A stretch of 39,532 nucleotides of DNA from Acidobacteriota bacterium (GTDB lineage Bacteria > Acidobacteriota > Terriglobia > Acidiferrales > UBA7541), in NCBI GenBank assembly GCA_003224145.1, contig QHYN01000210.1:1-39532 (forward strand). The letters run 5' to 3'. Each line of letters begins with the position of its first letter. Position 1 is the stretch's first letter. Both the position numbers and the translations under genes were made by a program. The notes beneath the pieces are model-generated. The model had not been told where the DNA came from and ran no database searches. It worked only from the letters and a program-made list of their open reading frames with translations. This document shows positions 23,659-32,698 of this stretch, one piece after another.

Positions 23659-24882
23659 ATGGACCAAGACCGCCGGCGTCATTTGCGAAAAACTCCTGAC
23701 AAGTTTGCATTTGTGCAGATCGAGGGAGAGGAAGTGGGAAAGGTGCTCAATGTCTCCGAAGGAGGCCTGAGCTTCAGGTCCTACGCTCCAGCTCCCCAAT
23801 ACGGCCCGCTCTATTTCTGGTTCTCGTTCAATCTCAAGGACCGCATCGAGGGCATGGGGGAACTCGCGTGGACGGACTCTTCAAGAAGGGTTGGGGGCTT
23901 GCGGTTCGTTCAACTTTCCGAGAGCAGCCGCGAGCAAATCCATACGTGGCTGTCCCGGCTGCCTTCGCAACAGGCTTCTGACGAAGGTCTGCTCCCGCGA
24001 GTCGTGCCAAAAGGTAAGCCGGAAAAAATTGGAGTGGGCAAATTCGATCGAGTAGCCAAGTTCGTGTCGAGAGCTCATTCACACCACTTTCCTCTTTCTC
24101 TGAACAACTGGGATCGGGCGGATGCGAACGTTCGTTCACCGCGTAGCGACTCGAGCGCTTCTTCACACCACTCTCCCGTGGCGTTGCTCAACGCGGACCA
24201 GGGCGATCCGAGCGCTCCCTCTCCCGATTTGCCGGGAGTGGAGGCGGCCGGAGGGCTGATCCCCTTCGAACGGTATCAGTTGGCGGTAAAACGGCAGTTC
24301 GCTCGGGGAGTCTTGCTGGGCATGATCATATCCGCAACCGTGACGGCGTCCGCATTCGAGTATTGGAGTCACCGCCGCCATGCCGAAAATACAAAAGTGG
24401 CGTCCGCGGAATCGTCGCTTCCCAAAATGGATCCGCCAGCCCTGCCGCCCGCTTCGCAACCCGAATCTTCGCCTAGTCCTGCCGTGAACGTTTTCTCTTC
24501 CGACAAACAGAATAAGGGAATGGTCCCGAAGCCCGCTTCCAGCAAAGAGCTCGCAGCCTCTTATGCTTATTCGCAGTCGCCGTTGAAAACTTTGGAAACC
24601 AAGGCACCAAACCAAGCGGCACGAACGCCGGGTCAACCGCGCTTGAGCGATTCAACGGGCGCAGTCAAGAAATCGATGACGCCGGCACAGTTGTGGAACG
24701 CGGTGCAAGGGGGCAACATCAAGGCGGCGGTGGTATTGGCGGAAGATTACATCCAAGGAGAGGGTGTGCCCAAAAACTGCCAGCAGGCCCGTATTTTGCT
24801 ACTGATGGCCTCCGAAAAACGCAATGCCGCAGCCATCAAGCGATTGCACCAGTTGGACGAAGATAAGGATACCTGCCCCTAA
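23659..24882 (+). CDS. PilZ - transmembrane - Sel1-repeat protein
   Basis: This 407-residue protein starts with a canonical PilZ domain (DRRRHLRKTP for RxxxR, LNVSEGGLSF for NxSxGG), then a linker, one transmembrane helix (about residues 216-235, GVLLGMIISATVTASAFEYW), a proline/serine-rich stretch and a C-terminal Sel1-like repeat (AQLWNAVQGGNIKAAVVLAE). It could pass a c-di-GMP signal from the cytosol to a periplasmic Sel1 scaffold. That topology is inferred. Confidence 0.85.
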   Translation: MDQDRRRHLRKTPDKFAFVQIEGEEVGKVLNVSEGGLSFRSYAPAPQYGPLYFWFSFNLKDRIEGMGELAWTDSSRRVGGLRFVQLSESSREQIHTWLSRLPSQQASDEGLLPRVVPKGKPEKIGVGKFDRVAKFVSRAHSHHFPLSLNNWDRADANVRSPRSDSSASSHHSPVALLNADQGDPSAPSPDLPGVEAAGGLIPFERYQLAVKRQFARGVLLGMIISATVTASAFEYWSHRRHAENTKVASAESSLPKMDPPALPPASQPESSPSPAVNVFSSDKQNKGMVPKPASSKELAASYAYSQSPLKTLETKAPNQAARTPGQPRLSDSTGAVKKSMTPAQLWNAVQGGNIKAAVVLAEDYIQGEGVPKNCQQARILLLMASEKRNAAAIKRLHQLDEDKDTCP

Positions 24883-24980
24883 AAAGGCTCCTGAGGAAAT
24901 AAAGCTGCCCCGTCATTCCTTGCAGTGAGCAACGCAAAAGTGAAATGCCTTCAGTACTTCGCGATGGCGGCAAAGTGTCC

Positions 24981-27137
24981 TTAAACAGGGCGGCGGATGC
25001 CCAGTTTGCGCATGCGCGCCTGGAGCGTGGTGCGCTTCATGCCGAGAATGGCGGCGGCACCCTTCGGGCCAGCAATGCGCCATTGCGTTTGCCTGAGGGC
25101 GCGGAGGATGTGCTGGCGCTCGGCTTCTTCAAGAGTGGAAATAGAAGAGGTCAAGGAGGTCGAGGAAGTTAAGGATGGAAAGGAGGAAGAAGGTCCGGTG
25201 ACGGCGTTGGAAGAAGCATTCGCCGCGGATCTTAATTCCGACAGCGGGACGCGCAGCTCCTTGCCGGGAGAGAGGAGAACCGCGCGCTCGATGAGGTTTT
25301 CCAGTTCGCGGATGTTGCCCGGCCAGGAGTAGCTGGCGAGCGCGTCCATGGCCTCGGCGGGAATGTACTCGACCGGCTTGTTGAGGCTGCGGCTGAATCT
25401 TTGGACAAAATAGCGAACCAGAAGGGGGATGTCTTCGGTGCGTTCCCGGAGGGCGGGGATCTGAATGGGGAAGACATTCAGGCGGTAGTAGAGGTCGCTG
25501 CGGAAGGCGCGCTGGGCGACGAGTTTCGCAAGATCAACGTTGGTGGCGGCGACCACGCGGACGTCCACGCGCTGGGTGCGGTTGCCGCCGAGGCGTTCGA
25601 ATTCCTGCTCCTGCAGCACGCGAAGGAGTTTGGGCTGCAGCTCGAGCGGGATGTCGCCGACTTCGTCGAGAAAAAGCGTGCCGCGGTCGGCTAATTCGAA
25701 ACGCCCGATTTTTTGATTGATGGCCCCGGTGAAAGCGCCGCGCTCGTGGCCAAAAAGTTCAGATTCGAGCAGGCCGGAGGGAATGGCAGCGCAGTTGATC
25801 TTGACGAAAGTGCGGTCGCGGCGCGGGCTGCGATTGTGGATGGCGCGTGCAAAGAGTTCTTTGCCGGTTCCCGTTTCGCCGAGGAGCAGCACGGTCGTTC
25901 CCGCGGGAGCGGCGAGTTCCACTTGCGAGAGGGCGCGTTTCAGCACGGAGCTCTCGCCGATAATTTCCTCAAAATTGAATTCGCTGCGGATTTCTTCTTC
26001 GAGATAGAGTTTTTCTTCGGCGAGCTTGTTTTTCAGCGTCTCGATTTCCTCAAACGAGAGTGCATTCTCGACGGCGATGGCGATTTGCGCGGCCACTTGC
26101 CGCATCAACTCGACGTCCTGCGGAGAAAAGGCGTCAGCGCGTCGGCCGGCGAGATTGAGTGTGCCAAACGCCCGGCCGTGCGTGATCAGCGGCACGCAGC
26201 ATAAGGTTTGCACGCCTTCCGAGCGGAGCACGCGGATCACCTCGTTCGAGTAACGGTCGAATTCAGCGCCGCGAACAAGAAGCGGAAGGCCATTGGCAAT
26301 GGCTTGCCCCGAAGGGGAGGAATCCCGCGGAACAGTGGTCTCTCGGTTGAGGAGGCCCTGGTGGCCGGGAAAATCGAGAGCGTGGATTTTGAGCATGCCG
26401 GTAGCGGTGTCGAGAAGAGCGAGGCTGGTGTAGTCGTGATGGACGACGCGCTCGAGAGCGGAGACGATACCGCGGAAGAGTTCGGGAAACTCGCGGCTGG
26501 TGACCAGAACATTGTTGATATCCAGGAGCACGCGGAGGCGGTCGCGCTCGCGGGCTAGTTGCTGCTGGTAAGCCTGGGAGGTTTCGAAATTCAGCGCATT
26601 ATCAACGGCTACGGCCACCTGGCTGGCGACCCGCTGCATGAACTGAAGCTCGGTGTCCGTAATGCCCTGGGGAACGACCCGGCCGAAACCCATGGAACCA
26701 AGGCGGTGTTGTGCGGTCGTGAGAGGAAGAATCGCGAGAGAGCGGACGTTATGCTCACGGAGCCGCGGCATGAAATCGGGGAAGCGCGTTTCTTCGTCGA
26801 CATCCGCGATGACCAGGGGCTGCTGCGTCTGCCAGACCCATCCTGAAGGATTTCCTTCGATGGGAGATTCACTCCCCGCAACTTTTTCGCTGGGAAGGTG
26901 AGTTTCGAGGATGTGCAGGCGCATGACATTCTTTGCGGAGTCATGCAGGACCAGGCTCAGGAAATCGAAATCAATGACGGAGTGCAGGCGCGCGGCAAGC
27001 TCGTGGAAAAGCGCGGGAAGATCGCGCTGCTGGGCGATGGCCTCGCTGACTTCGAGCAAGGCTTCGAGCTGACGCCGGGAGTGCTCCAGCGGCGAAGTGT
27101 GCGGCACTTCCGGGGGAAAAATCACGGGTTCCGCCAT
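24981..27137 (-). CDS. Sigma-54-dependent activator with two GAF domains
   Basis: This 718-residue protein has GAF domain 1 (about 20-170), GAF domain 2 (about 205-355), a short coiled linker, the AAA+ domain (about 390-625) and a C-terminal Fis-type HTH. The AAA+ domain shows Walker A GETGTGKE, the sigma-54 contact loop GAFTGA (in [10 protein letters not shown]) and Walker B FLDEVG, so it is a true sigma-54 activator and not a degenerate relative. The domain order is like FhlA. The inducing signal for the GAF domains cannot be read from sequence. Target genes are unknown. Confidence 0.93.
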   Translation of the reverse strand: MAEPVIFPPEVPHTSPLEHSRRQLEALLEVSEAIAQQRDLPALFHELAARLHSVIDFDFLSLVLHDSAKNVMRLHILETHLPSEKVAGSESPIEGNPSGWVWQTQQPLVIADVDEETRFPDFMPRLREHNVRSLAILPLTTAQHRLGSMGFGRVVPQGITDTELQFMQRVASQVAVAVDNALNFETSQAYQQQLARERDRLRVLLDINNVLVTSREFPELFRGIVSALERVVHHDYTSLALLDTATGMLKIHALDFPGHQGLLNRETTVPRDSSPSGQAIANGLPLLVRGAEFDRYSNEVIRVLRSEGVQTLCCVPLITHGRAFGTLNLAGRRADAFSPQDVELMRQVAAQIAIAVENALSFEEIETLKNKLAEEKLYLEEEIRSEFNFEEIIGESSVLKRALSQVELAAPAGTTVLLLGETGTGKELFARAIHNRSPRRDRTFVKINCAAIPSGLLESELFGHERGAFTGAINQKIGRFELADRGTLFLDEVGDIPLELQPKLLRVLQEQEFERLGGNRTQRVDVRVVAATNVDLAKLVAQRAFRSDLYYRLNVFPIQIPALRERTEDIPLLVRYFVQRFSRSLNKPVEYIPAEAMDALASYSWPGNIRELENLIERAVLLSPGKELRVPLSELRSAANASSNAVTGPSSSFPSLTSSTSLTSSISTLEEAERQHILRALRQTQWRIAGPKGAAAILGMKRTTLQARMRKLGIRRPV

Positions 27138-27273
27138 AAGGGGCAGGATAACACCCGCCTCGGCGCAGGCTCAACCTGGGGCAATGGCGTTTCGTGGCTA
27201 CTCTCCGGTTTCTCGACTTGCCTAAGGCGCTATTTCCTCTCTCGTAAAAAACGCGGGAGCTGCACGCCCGGCT

Positions 27274-28257
27274 CTAGGGTTTGGGCGGCGGAGTGGGAGT
27301 AGGAGTGGGCGCAGGGGCTGGCGGAGTAGGAGCGGAAGCTGGGGGAGGAGTGGACGCTGGAGCCGGAGGATCGGCAGGCGCGGCCTTGGGCTGAATGGAG
27401 AGCAGTTCCACTTCAAAGATGAGGGTGGAGTTGGGGCCGATGTCGCGGCCCGCACCGCGCGCGCCGTAAGCGAGGTCCGAAGGGATGAAGAGTTGCCACT
27501 TGGATCCCACGGGCATGAGCTGCAACGCTTCGGTCCAGCCCTTGATGATTCTGCCGACAGGAAAGGTGGCGGGCTGTCCCCCTTTGTAGGAGCTGTCAAA
27601 TTCCGTGCCGTTGAGCAGCGTTCCGCGGTAGTTGACGACGACGGTGTCGGTCACGGTGGGCTTTGGTCCAGTGCCCTCCTGGAGAATCTTGTATTGCAGG
27701 CCGCTGGGAAGTGTGACAACGCCTTCCTTCGTTTTATTGGCGGCCAAGAAAGCTTCGCCTTCTTTTTTGTTGGTGTCGGCAAGCTGCTGTTGCTGGAGCT
27801 CCTGCTTCTTGCGCAGATCGCCCTGAAGAGCAGTCATGGTAGCTTGCGCTTCCTGGTCGGTGAGGAGCGGCTTGCTGCCAGTGAGAGCGTCTTTGAGGCC
27901 ACAGAGCAGGATGGCAGTGTCCACGTCAACGCCATCTCTTTTCATGGCGTTTCCAATATTCATCCCGATGGCGTAGCTCACTTTGTCTTTTTGGGTATTG
28001 AGGGTCAGTGGAGTCGCAGTCTTTCTTGCGGGCATTTGCCCGGGATTTGCGGCGGGGACTTTCTTCGGTGTTGCGGAGGGGGCTTGGGAAGAAGCAGCCG
28101 GAGGAGGTTGCTGGGCCGTCGAGGCCGGATGTTTCTGGGTACTTGAAGCCGGTGGCTGCTGCGTAGCCGAGGCTGGGGCTTGTTGCGCCTGGGCTGAGCC
28201 AAGGAAAATTGCCCCTGCGACGAGGAGAGTCACGACAATCATGAGTGGTTTTTTCAT
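27274..28257 (-). CDS. Periplasmic FKBP-type peptidyl-prolyl isomerase
   Basis: This 327-residue protein has a signal peptide (MKKPLMIVVTLLVAGAIFLG), a repetitive Gln/Pro/Ala-rich linker, an FKBP dimerisation domain (YAIGMNIGNAMKR ... ALQGDLRKKQELQQQQ) and a catalytic FKBP domain (LPSGLQYKILQEGTGPKP, then VVVNYRGTLLNGTEFDSSY, IKGWTEALQLMPVGSKWQL and YGARG). It should fold periplasmic proteins, like FkpA or Mip. The C-terminus is a proline-rich tail of about 35 residues that the family does not normally have. The ATG at 28257 gives the signal peptide. Confidence 0.92.
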   Translation of the reverse strand: MKKPLMIVVTLLVAGAIFLGSAQAQQAPASATQQPPASSTQKHPASTAQQPPPAASSQAPSATPKKVPAANPGQMPARKTATPLTLNTQKDKVSYAIGMNIGNAMKRDGVDVDTAILLCGLKDALTGSKPLLTDQEAQATMTALQGDLRKKQELQQQQLADTNKKEGEAFLAANKTKEGVVTLPSGLQYKILQEGTGPKPTVTDTVVVNYRGTLLNGTEFDSSYKGGQPATFPVGRIIKGWTEALQLMPVGSKWQLFIPSDLAYGARGAGRDIGPNSTLIFEVELLSIQPKAAPADPPAPASTPPPASAPTPPAPAPTPTPTPPPKP

Positions 28258-28681
28258 GCAATCATTCTGGCATTCACCGGGAGGCTTCGCAAATGAATAG
28301 GGGGCTCGATTCCCGGAATGGGAAGAATAGGGGTACACCCCCGGCAGTTTTCATAAGAGTGGCAAACACAGGGGTTAGAGCATACGGAAAATGGAAGTGT
28401 GCGCAAGCGATTGAAAGGAAAGGGGCGCTGCCCCGCAAACCGGATTTACACGTTGTAAGGACGGAAGGAACATTTTTAAACCTTTACGATCAAAGAATTT
28501 CGCCAGGATTACAGTTGAAGGCGCCACGTCCGCGACGCAGAAAGAGCTAAGTGCGACTCTGGCAAACTAGGCCGCTGGCAGGCTGCTTCAGCGCGGCTTG
28601 CCGGCAGTCGAGCCGGGCTGAAGCTCGGCCTCTACAAGCGCCCGCGCGTCTCCCCGGAATCCTTCTCACGGAGGCAAGGGA
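28258..28681. other. Intergenic region with dispersed repeats
   Basis: This spacer contains a GGGGTACACCCCCGGCA block (about 28329-28346) related to 1016-1040, and a REP-like hairpin at 28609-28640 (GAGCCGGGCTGAAGCTCGGC, then CTCTACAA) related to 1400-1481. GGAGG at 28673-28677 serves the next gene. No gene is supported. Confidence 0.6.
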
Positions 28682-29146
28682 ATGATGACCCTTCTGTTTG
28701 TGTTGCTCATCGGCGTGCTCGCGGGGCTGCGTTCTTTGACGCCGCCCGCCGTGACGGCATGGGGTGCGCACTGGGGCTGGTTCAAGCTGCCGCGGCTGCT
28801 TTCGTGGATTGGGACGACGCCCGCTGTGGCGATATTCACGGTGTTCGCCCTGGTGGAACTGTGCACCGATAAACTGCCGAGCGCTCCCCGGCGCAAGGTG
28901 CCGATGCAGTTCTGCGCGCGCATCCTCATGGGCGCGTTTGCGGGAGCGTGCCTCAGCACGGCGGCCGACCGCGGCGCCCTTCTTGGCGTATTGCTGGGAG
29001 CGGTGGGCGCGGTTGCCGGAACCCTTGGCGGCTACCATGCGCGAGCCGGCCTGGCGAAACTCTTCAACAGCCCGGACCTGCCGATCGCCCTGACGGAGGA
29101 CATCCTCACAATCGCCGGCTCGTTCTACGTGATCTCGCGCTTTTGA
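28682..29146 (+). CDS. DUF4126-family membrane protein
   Basis: This 154-residue protein has about four hydrophobic segments (LLFVLLIGVLAGLRSLTPPA, PAVAIFTVFALVE, ARILMGAFAGACLST, GVLLGAVGAVAGTLGGY), with GLRSLTPPAVTAWG and DKLPSAPRR as in the DUF4126 family. Function is unknown. GGAGG lies eight bases upstream of the ATG. Confidence 0.85.
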   Translation: MMTLLFVLLIGVLAGLRSLTPPAVTAWGAHWGWFKLPRLLSWIGTTPAVAIFTVFALVELCTDKLPSAPRRKVPMQFCARILMGAFAGACLSTAADRGALLGVLLGAVGAVAGTLGGYHARAGLAKLFNSPDLPIALTEDILTIAGSFYVISRF

Positions 29147-29270
29147 ACTGGTCCCTCGTCGCTCTCGTTCGGCGAGGCGCCGCATTCCTGCGGAGTGCGG
29201 GGCAGCGAAATCGCCGGCTAGAACCCACTTGGCCTGCGCCGCTGCGTTGTGTTCTCCTATGGAGAGGAGC

Positions 29271-30164
29271 ATGAACGCTGTCTTCCATCTGCGCCGGACC
29301 TTTCGTACCGCCGCCACTACCGTATTTCTCTGCTTCCTGTGCATTCCGGCAGGCGCCCAGCAGCCGACTATTCGATTTGTCCGCAACCCCGATCCGGCGC
29401 CGGATTTCAAGCTCACCACGCTCGAGGGAAAAGCGCTCAGCCTCGCGGACTACAAGAACAAAGTGGTTCTTTTGAACTTCTGGGCCACGTGGTGCGGGCC
29501 GTGCCGCGCGGAAGTCCCCGACCTCGTCGAACTGCAGAACAAATATAAGGACCAGGTGCAGATCATCGGTCTGGTGGTCGATGATGAGGATCAAGCGGCC
29601 ATCAAGGCATTTGTCGCCGAATTCGGCATCAATTACCCTGTCGCGTTGGCAACGGATGCCATGCGGCTGCAGTACGGCGGAATCCCCGCGCTGCCCACTT
29701 CCTTCGTGCTGGACGCGCAGGGCCGCATCGTACAGAAACATGAAGGCTTGCGCGATCCCGTTCTTTATGAGGTGGAAATCCGCGCGCTGCTCGGCTTGCC
29801 CATCGGCGACGTGAAAGTGGAAACGTTCGAGGACATGGGACAAATCTTCCTGAAGCACGCCGACCGCGCCACGCAGCTTCCCGGCGTCGACCTCTCCAAA
29901 CTCACCCCGGAACAAAGAACCGTCGCGTTGCACAAATTCAACGCGGAAATGTGCACTTGCGGCTGCCAGTACACGCTCGCGCAGTGCCGCATCTGGGATC
30001 GAAACTGCGCCGTCAGCAAAGCTGCGACCGCAAAAATCATCGCAGCCCTCGCCGCCGGGCGTCATGCCGCTGCGGAGTCGCCGGCTTCCGAAAAGCCCGC
30101 GACCACCTCACTCCCTCCTCCCTCTCCGACAAAGCCTACGGACCCGGAAAAGCCCGAAGAATAG
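29271..30164 (+). CDS. TlpA-like thiol-disulfide protein with C-terminal CxCGC motif
   Basis: This 297-residue exported protein (signal NAVFHLRRTFRTAATTVFLC) has a TlpA/ResA thioredoxin fold: PDFKLTTLEGKALSLADYKN, FWATWCGPCRAEVPDL with the WCGPC redox pair, then ALPTSFVLDAQGRIVQKHEG and its cis-proline. A separate C-terminal part has MCTCGCQYTLAQCRIWDRNC, five cysteines in a motif seen on other envelope proteins. Start 29271 has GAGAGGAG upstream. It should reduce periplasmic disulfides; the C-terminal metal- or thiol-binding role is an inference. Confidence 0.9.
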   Translation: MNAVFHLRRTFRTAATTVFLCFLCIPAGAQQPTIRFVRNPDPAPDFKLTTLEGKALSLADYKNKVVLLNFWATWCGPCRAEVPDLVELQNKYKDQVQIIGLVVDDEDQAAIKAFVAEFGINYPVALATDAMRLQYGGIPALPTSFVLDAQGRIVQKHEGLRDPVLYEVEIRALLGLPIGDVKVETFEDMGQIFLKHADRATQLPGVDLSKLTPEQRTVALHKFNAEMCTCGCQYTLAQCRIWDRNCAVSKAATAKIIAALAAGRHAAAESPASEKPATTSLPPPSPTKPTDPEKPEE

Positions 30165-30326
30165 AAACATCGAAGGTACGTCCCCGTCGGACAGCGAGGC
30201 GCTTGGGACTGCACATTGCGGCGACGAGCACGCCGGTGGCGCCTTTCAAGATGGCTTGCCGGGAAGCGAATTGGGTACTACACTCGCGCGGCACGGGAAA
30301 TTGCGATTGGAATCGGGGAGGAAGTC

Positions 30327-30797
30327 ATGAATGGTCGAATGAGTTTCGTGGCAGTGGCGCTGGCGGTGGGAGGAATCTTGACGGCAAGCGGGATGTTTTC
30401 GCAGGTGACGATCCAACCTACGAGAAAGGTGATCAAGCTACAGGGCGGACCGATAACGGCACCGTTTAGCGACGCGATCCTGTCGGGTAATACTCTGTAC
30501 CTGGCGGGGCGGATTGGGATTGATCCGAAGACAGGAAAAGTTCCGGAGAAGATTGAAGAGGAAATCAAACTGCTGCTGGATGGCGAGAAGGACGTTCTCG
30601 CGCAGGCGGGCATGACCATGGATGATTTGGTGTACGTGCAAATTGCGTGCACGGATCTTTCCCTTTTTGGAAAATTCAACCCGATTTATGCCAGCTATTT
30701 CACGACGAAGGATTATCCCGCGCGGGAGTTCATCGGAGCGGGGTCGCTGCTGGTCGGCGGCCATTTCGAACTGCAAGCCATTGCCGTCAAGAAGTAG
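30327..30797 (+). CDS. Exported RidA/YjgF-family protein
   Basis: This 156-residue protein is a RidA fold (GNTLYLAGRIGIDPKTGKVP, DLVYVQIACTDLSLFGKFNP, YFTTKDYPAREFIGAGSLL) preceded by a signal peptide (SFVAVALAVGGILTASGMF). Cytosolic RidA removes reactive enamines. The exported form must act on something else, and its usual catalytic arginine appears as PAREFIG, in place. GGGGAGGAAG precedes the ATG. Confidence 0.88.
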   Translation: MNGRMSFVAVALAVGGILTASGMFSQVTIQPTRKVIKLQGGPITAPFSDAILSGNTLYLAGRIGIDPKTGKVPEKIEEEIKLLLDGEKDVLAQAGMTMDDLVYVQIACTDLSLFGKFNPIYASYFTTKDYPAREFIGAGSLLVGGHFELQAIAVKK

Positions 30798-30817
30798 ACA
30801 AAGCCAGAACATCGAGA

Positions 30818-30884
30818 TTGTATGCCTATATATGGGCACTATATAATGGTCCATATTTAACCATATGCCTTTATATGGTCACTA
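30818..30884 (+). promoter_or_regulatory. Efflux-operon promoter with direct-repeat operator
   Basis: TTGTAT (30818-30823) and TATAAT (30842-30847) are 18 bp apart. A 20-bp direct repeat, ATGCCTATATATGGGCACTA (30822-30841) and ATGCCTTTATATGGTCACTA (30865-30884), differs at two positions, starts 43 bp apart and brackets the -10 box. This looks like a regulator binding site (TetR- or PadR-like systems control such pumps). No regulator gene is adjacent. Confidence 0.6.
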
Positions 30885-31008
30885 GCAATCGCTGAATTGA
30901 TTTCCAACCTCCAGTAAGTCATTCCATTTGTGCACATTAAATGTGAATCGAAATTTACAGGGAATGGTGTGGGTTATGCATATATTGAGAGCAGGCAAGG
31001 CGAGCCAA

Positions 31009-32685
31009 ATGCTGAGAATTACAACAGAAAAGCGACGTGGTAAGACGGTTCTGAACGTGGAGGGCCGACTGGCGGGGCCTTGGGTAGGCGCATTAGAGCA
31101 ATGCTGGCGCGAACTTCGCGCGGCCTCACCGCAGGAGAAGTTTCACGTGGACCTCTGCGGTGTGAGCTTTATCGACGCCGCAGGAAAAGTGCTGTTGAAG
31201 GAAATTCACCGGCAGGGCGGGGCCCTGATCGCAGAAGGCTGTCTGAACCAGGCCATCGTGCAGGAGATCGTCAAGAGTGAAAAGGGAGAGAAACGCAACG
31301 GCCACAAAGAGGGTCCGAAAGGCTCGCACATCGTCTTTTATGGCGCACTGTTCAGTCTATTGATGAGTCCAATGCAGTCGCGCGCTCAGGTGACGCCCAG
31401 CAATAGGATGTTGCCAGCGAACGCGCCGACGCAGGTGTTGCGGCTGACACTGGACCAAGCGGTTGGCCTGGCAATCAAACAGAATCCGACCGCGCAGATT
31501 GCGGTTTTAGCGGCCGCGCAGAGCGAGCAGGACAAAAACATCGCGCGGGCGGAACTACTGCCCCAAGCAAGCGCCAGAATTTCGGACGAAGCACAGAAAG
31601 TGAACCTGCAGGCACAGTTTGGGGGGAAGACACCCTTTCCTGGATTTCCGAAGACCCTCGGACCGTATCAGATTTTTTCCGCCGGGCCGAGTGTAAGCGC
31701 CCCAGTTTTCGACCTGGCGCTTTGGCAGAGATACCGGGCGGCGCAGAACACGATGGGCGCAAGCAAGGCAAACAGCCTTTCGACTCGCGAGCAGGTGATT
31801 CTGCTGGTGGTTTCGCAATACATCGGCACGCTGCGTGCCGTGGCGAATGTGCAAGCGTCGCAATCGCGCGTCGAACTGGCGCAGGCGCTCTACGATCAGG
31901 CGGCGGATTTGCAGAAAGAGGGGGTGGGCACGGGCATCGATACGCTGCGCGCCAATGTGGAGCTGCAAAATGAAAAGCAGCGGCTGCTTGAGGCGGAGAA
32001 CGAGCGCGAGACTTTGCTCTACGGATTGAGCCGTCTGCTCAACCTGGACCCGCGGCAGCAGCTCGAACTGGAGGATTCCCTCAGTTTTTTTGATACGGCG
32101 CAGCCGGAAGTGGAATCCAGCATCGAAGCAGCGCTGGCCGAAAGGCAAGAGTGGAAAGCCCTAAGTTCACAGGTAAAAGCGGCGGAGGACCAGAAGAAAG
32201 CGGCGCAGTATTCGCGGCTGCCGTCGGTACGCTTTGACGGAACGTTTGCCTACGTGGGGACGTCAGGGAACACCACGCTGCCAACGTACACCTATCAAGG
32301 CAGCGTGAATCTTCCGCTTTTCACTGGCGGGAGGATTCACTCGGAGATTGTGCGCGCGGACCTGGAAATTCGAAAGCTGGAAGAGCAGCGCGCGGATTTG
32401 GGGAACCAGATCGCCTTGGACGTAAAGACAGCACTGCTGAACTTGCAGTCAGGGCGCAACGAAGTGCAGGTGGCGAATCTGGGCGTGCAGCTTTCGAAAG
32501 AAGAAGTGGATCAGGCGCGCGACCGATTCAAAGCGGGCGTGGCGAACAACATCGAAGTGATCCAAGCGCAGGATTCGCTCTCGCGCGCGAACGACAACCA
32601 GATTGCGGCGTTGTACCGCTTCAACCAGGCGCGAGCGGACTTTGCACGGTCGATCGGGCAGATGGAAAGGGTTTACGCGAAGTGA
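31009..32685 (+). CDS. STAS domain fused to a TolC-type outer-membrane efflux protein
   Basis: From ATG 31009 the protein has 558 residues. Residues 1-~95 form an STAS-like domain (MLRITTEKRRGKTVLNVEGR ... FHVDLCGVSFIDAAGKVLLK), normally cytoplasmic. There follows a hydrophobic segment resembling a signal peptide (HIVFYGALFSLLMSPMQSRA, about 107-126), then a TolC/OEP barrel-helical region with the two OEP repeats (TLDQAVGLAIKQNP ... LLEAENERETLLYGLSRLL; LEIRKLEEQRADLGNQIALD). The reading frame is continuous. Alternatively, translation of the exported part may restart internally. It is the first gene of an efflux operon. Confidence 0.82.
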   Translation: MLRITTEKRRGKTVLNVEGRLAGPWVGALEQCWRELRAASPQEKFHVDLCGVSFIDAAGKVLLKEIHRQGGALIAEGCLNQAIVQEIVKSEKGEKRNGHKEGPKGSHIVFYGALFSLLMSPMQSRAQVTPSNRMLPANAPTQVLRLTLDQAVGLAIKQNPTAQIAVLAAAQSEQDKNIARAELLPQASARISDEAQKVNLQAQFGGKTPFPGFPKTLGPYQIFSAGPSVSAPVFDLALWQRYRAAQNTMGASKANSLSTREQVILLVVSQYIGTLRAVANVQASQSRVELAQALYDQAADLQKEGVGTGIDTLRANVELQNEKQRLLEAENERETLLYGLSRLLNLDPRQQLELEDSLSFFDTAQPEVESSIEAALAERQEWKALSSQVKAAEDQKKAAQYSRLPSVRFDGTFAYVGTSGNTTLPTYTYQGSVNLPLFTGGRIHSEIVRADLEIRKLEEQRADLGNQIALDVKTALLNLQSGRNEVQVANLGVQLSKEEVDQARDRFKAGVANNIEVIQAQDSLSRANDNQIAALYRFNQARADFARSIGQMERVYAK

Positions 32686-32698
32686 GGCTGGGGGGACG

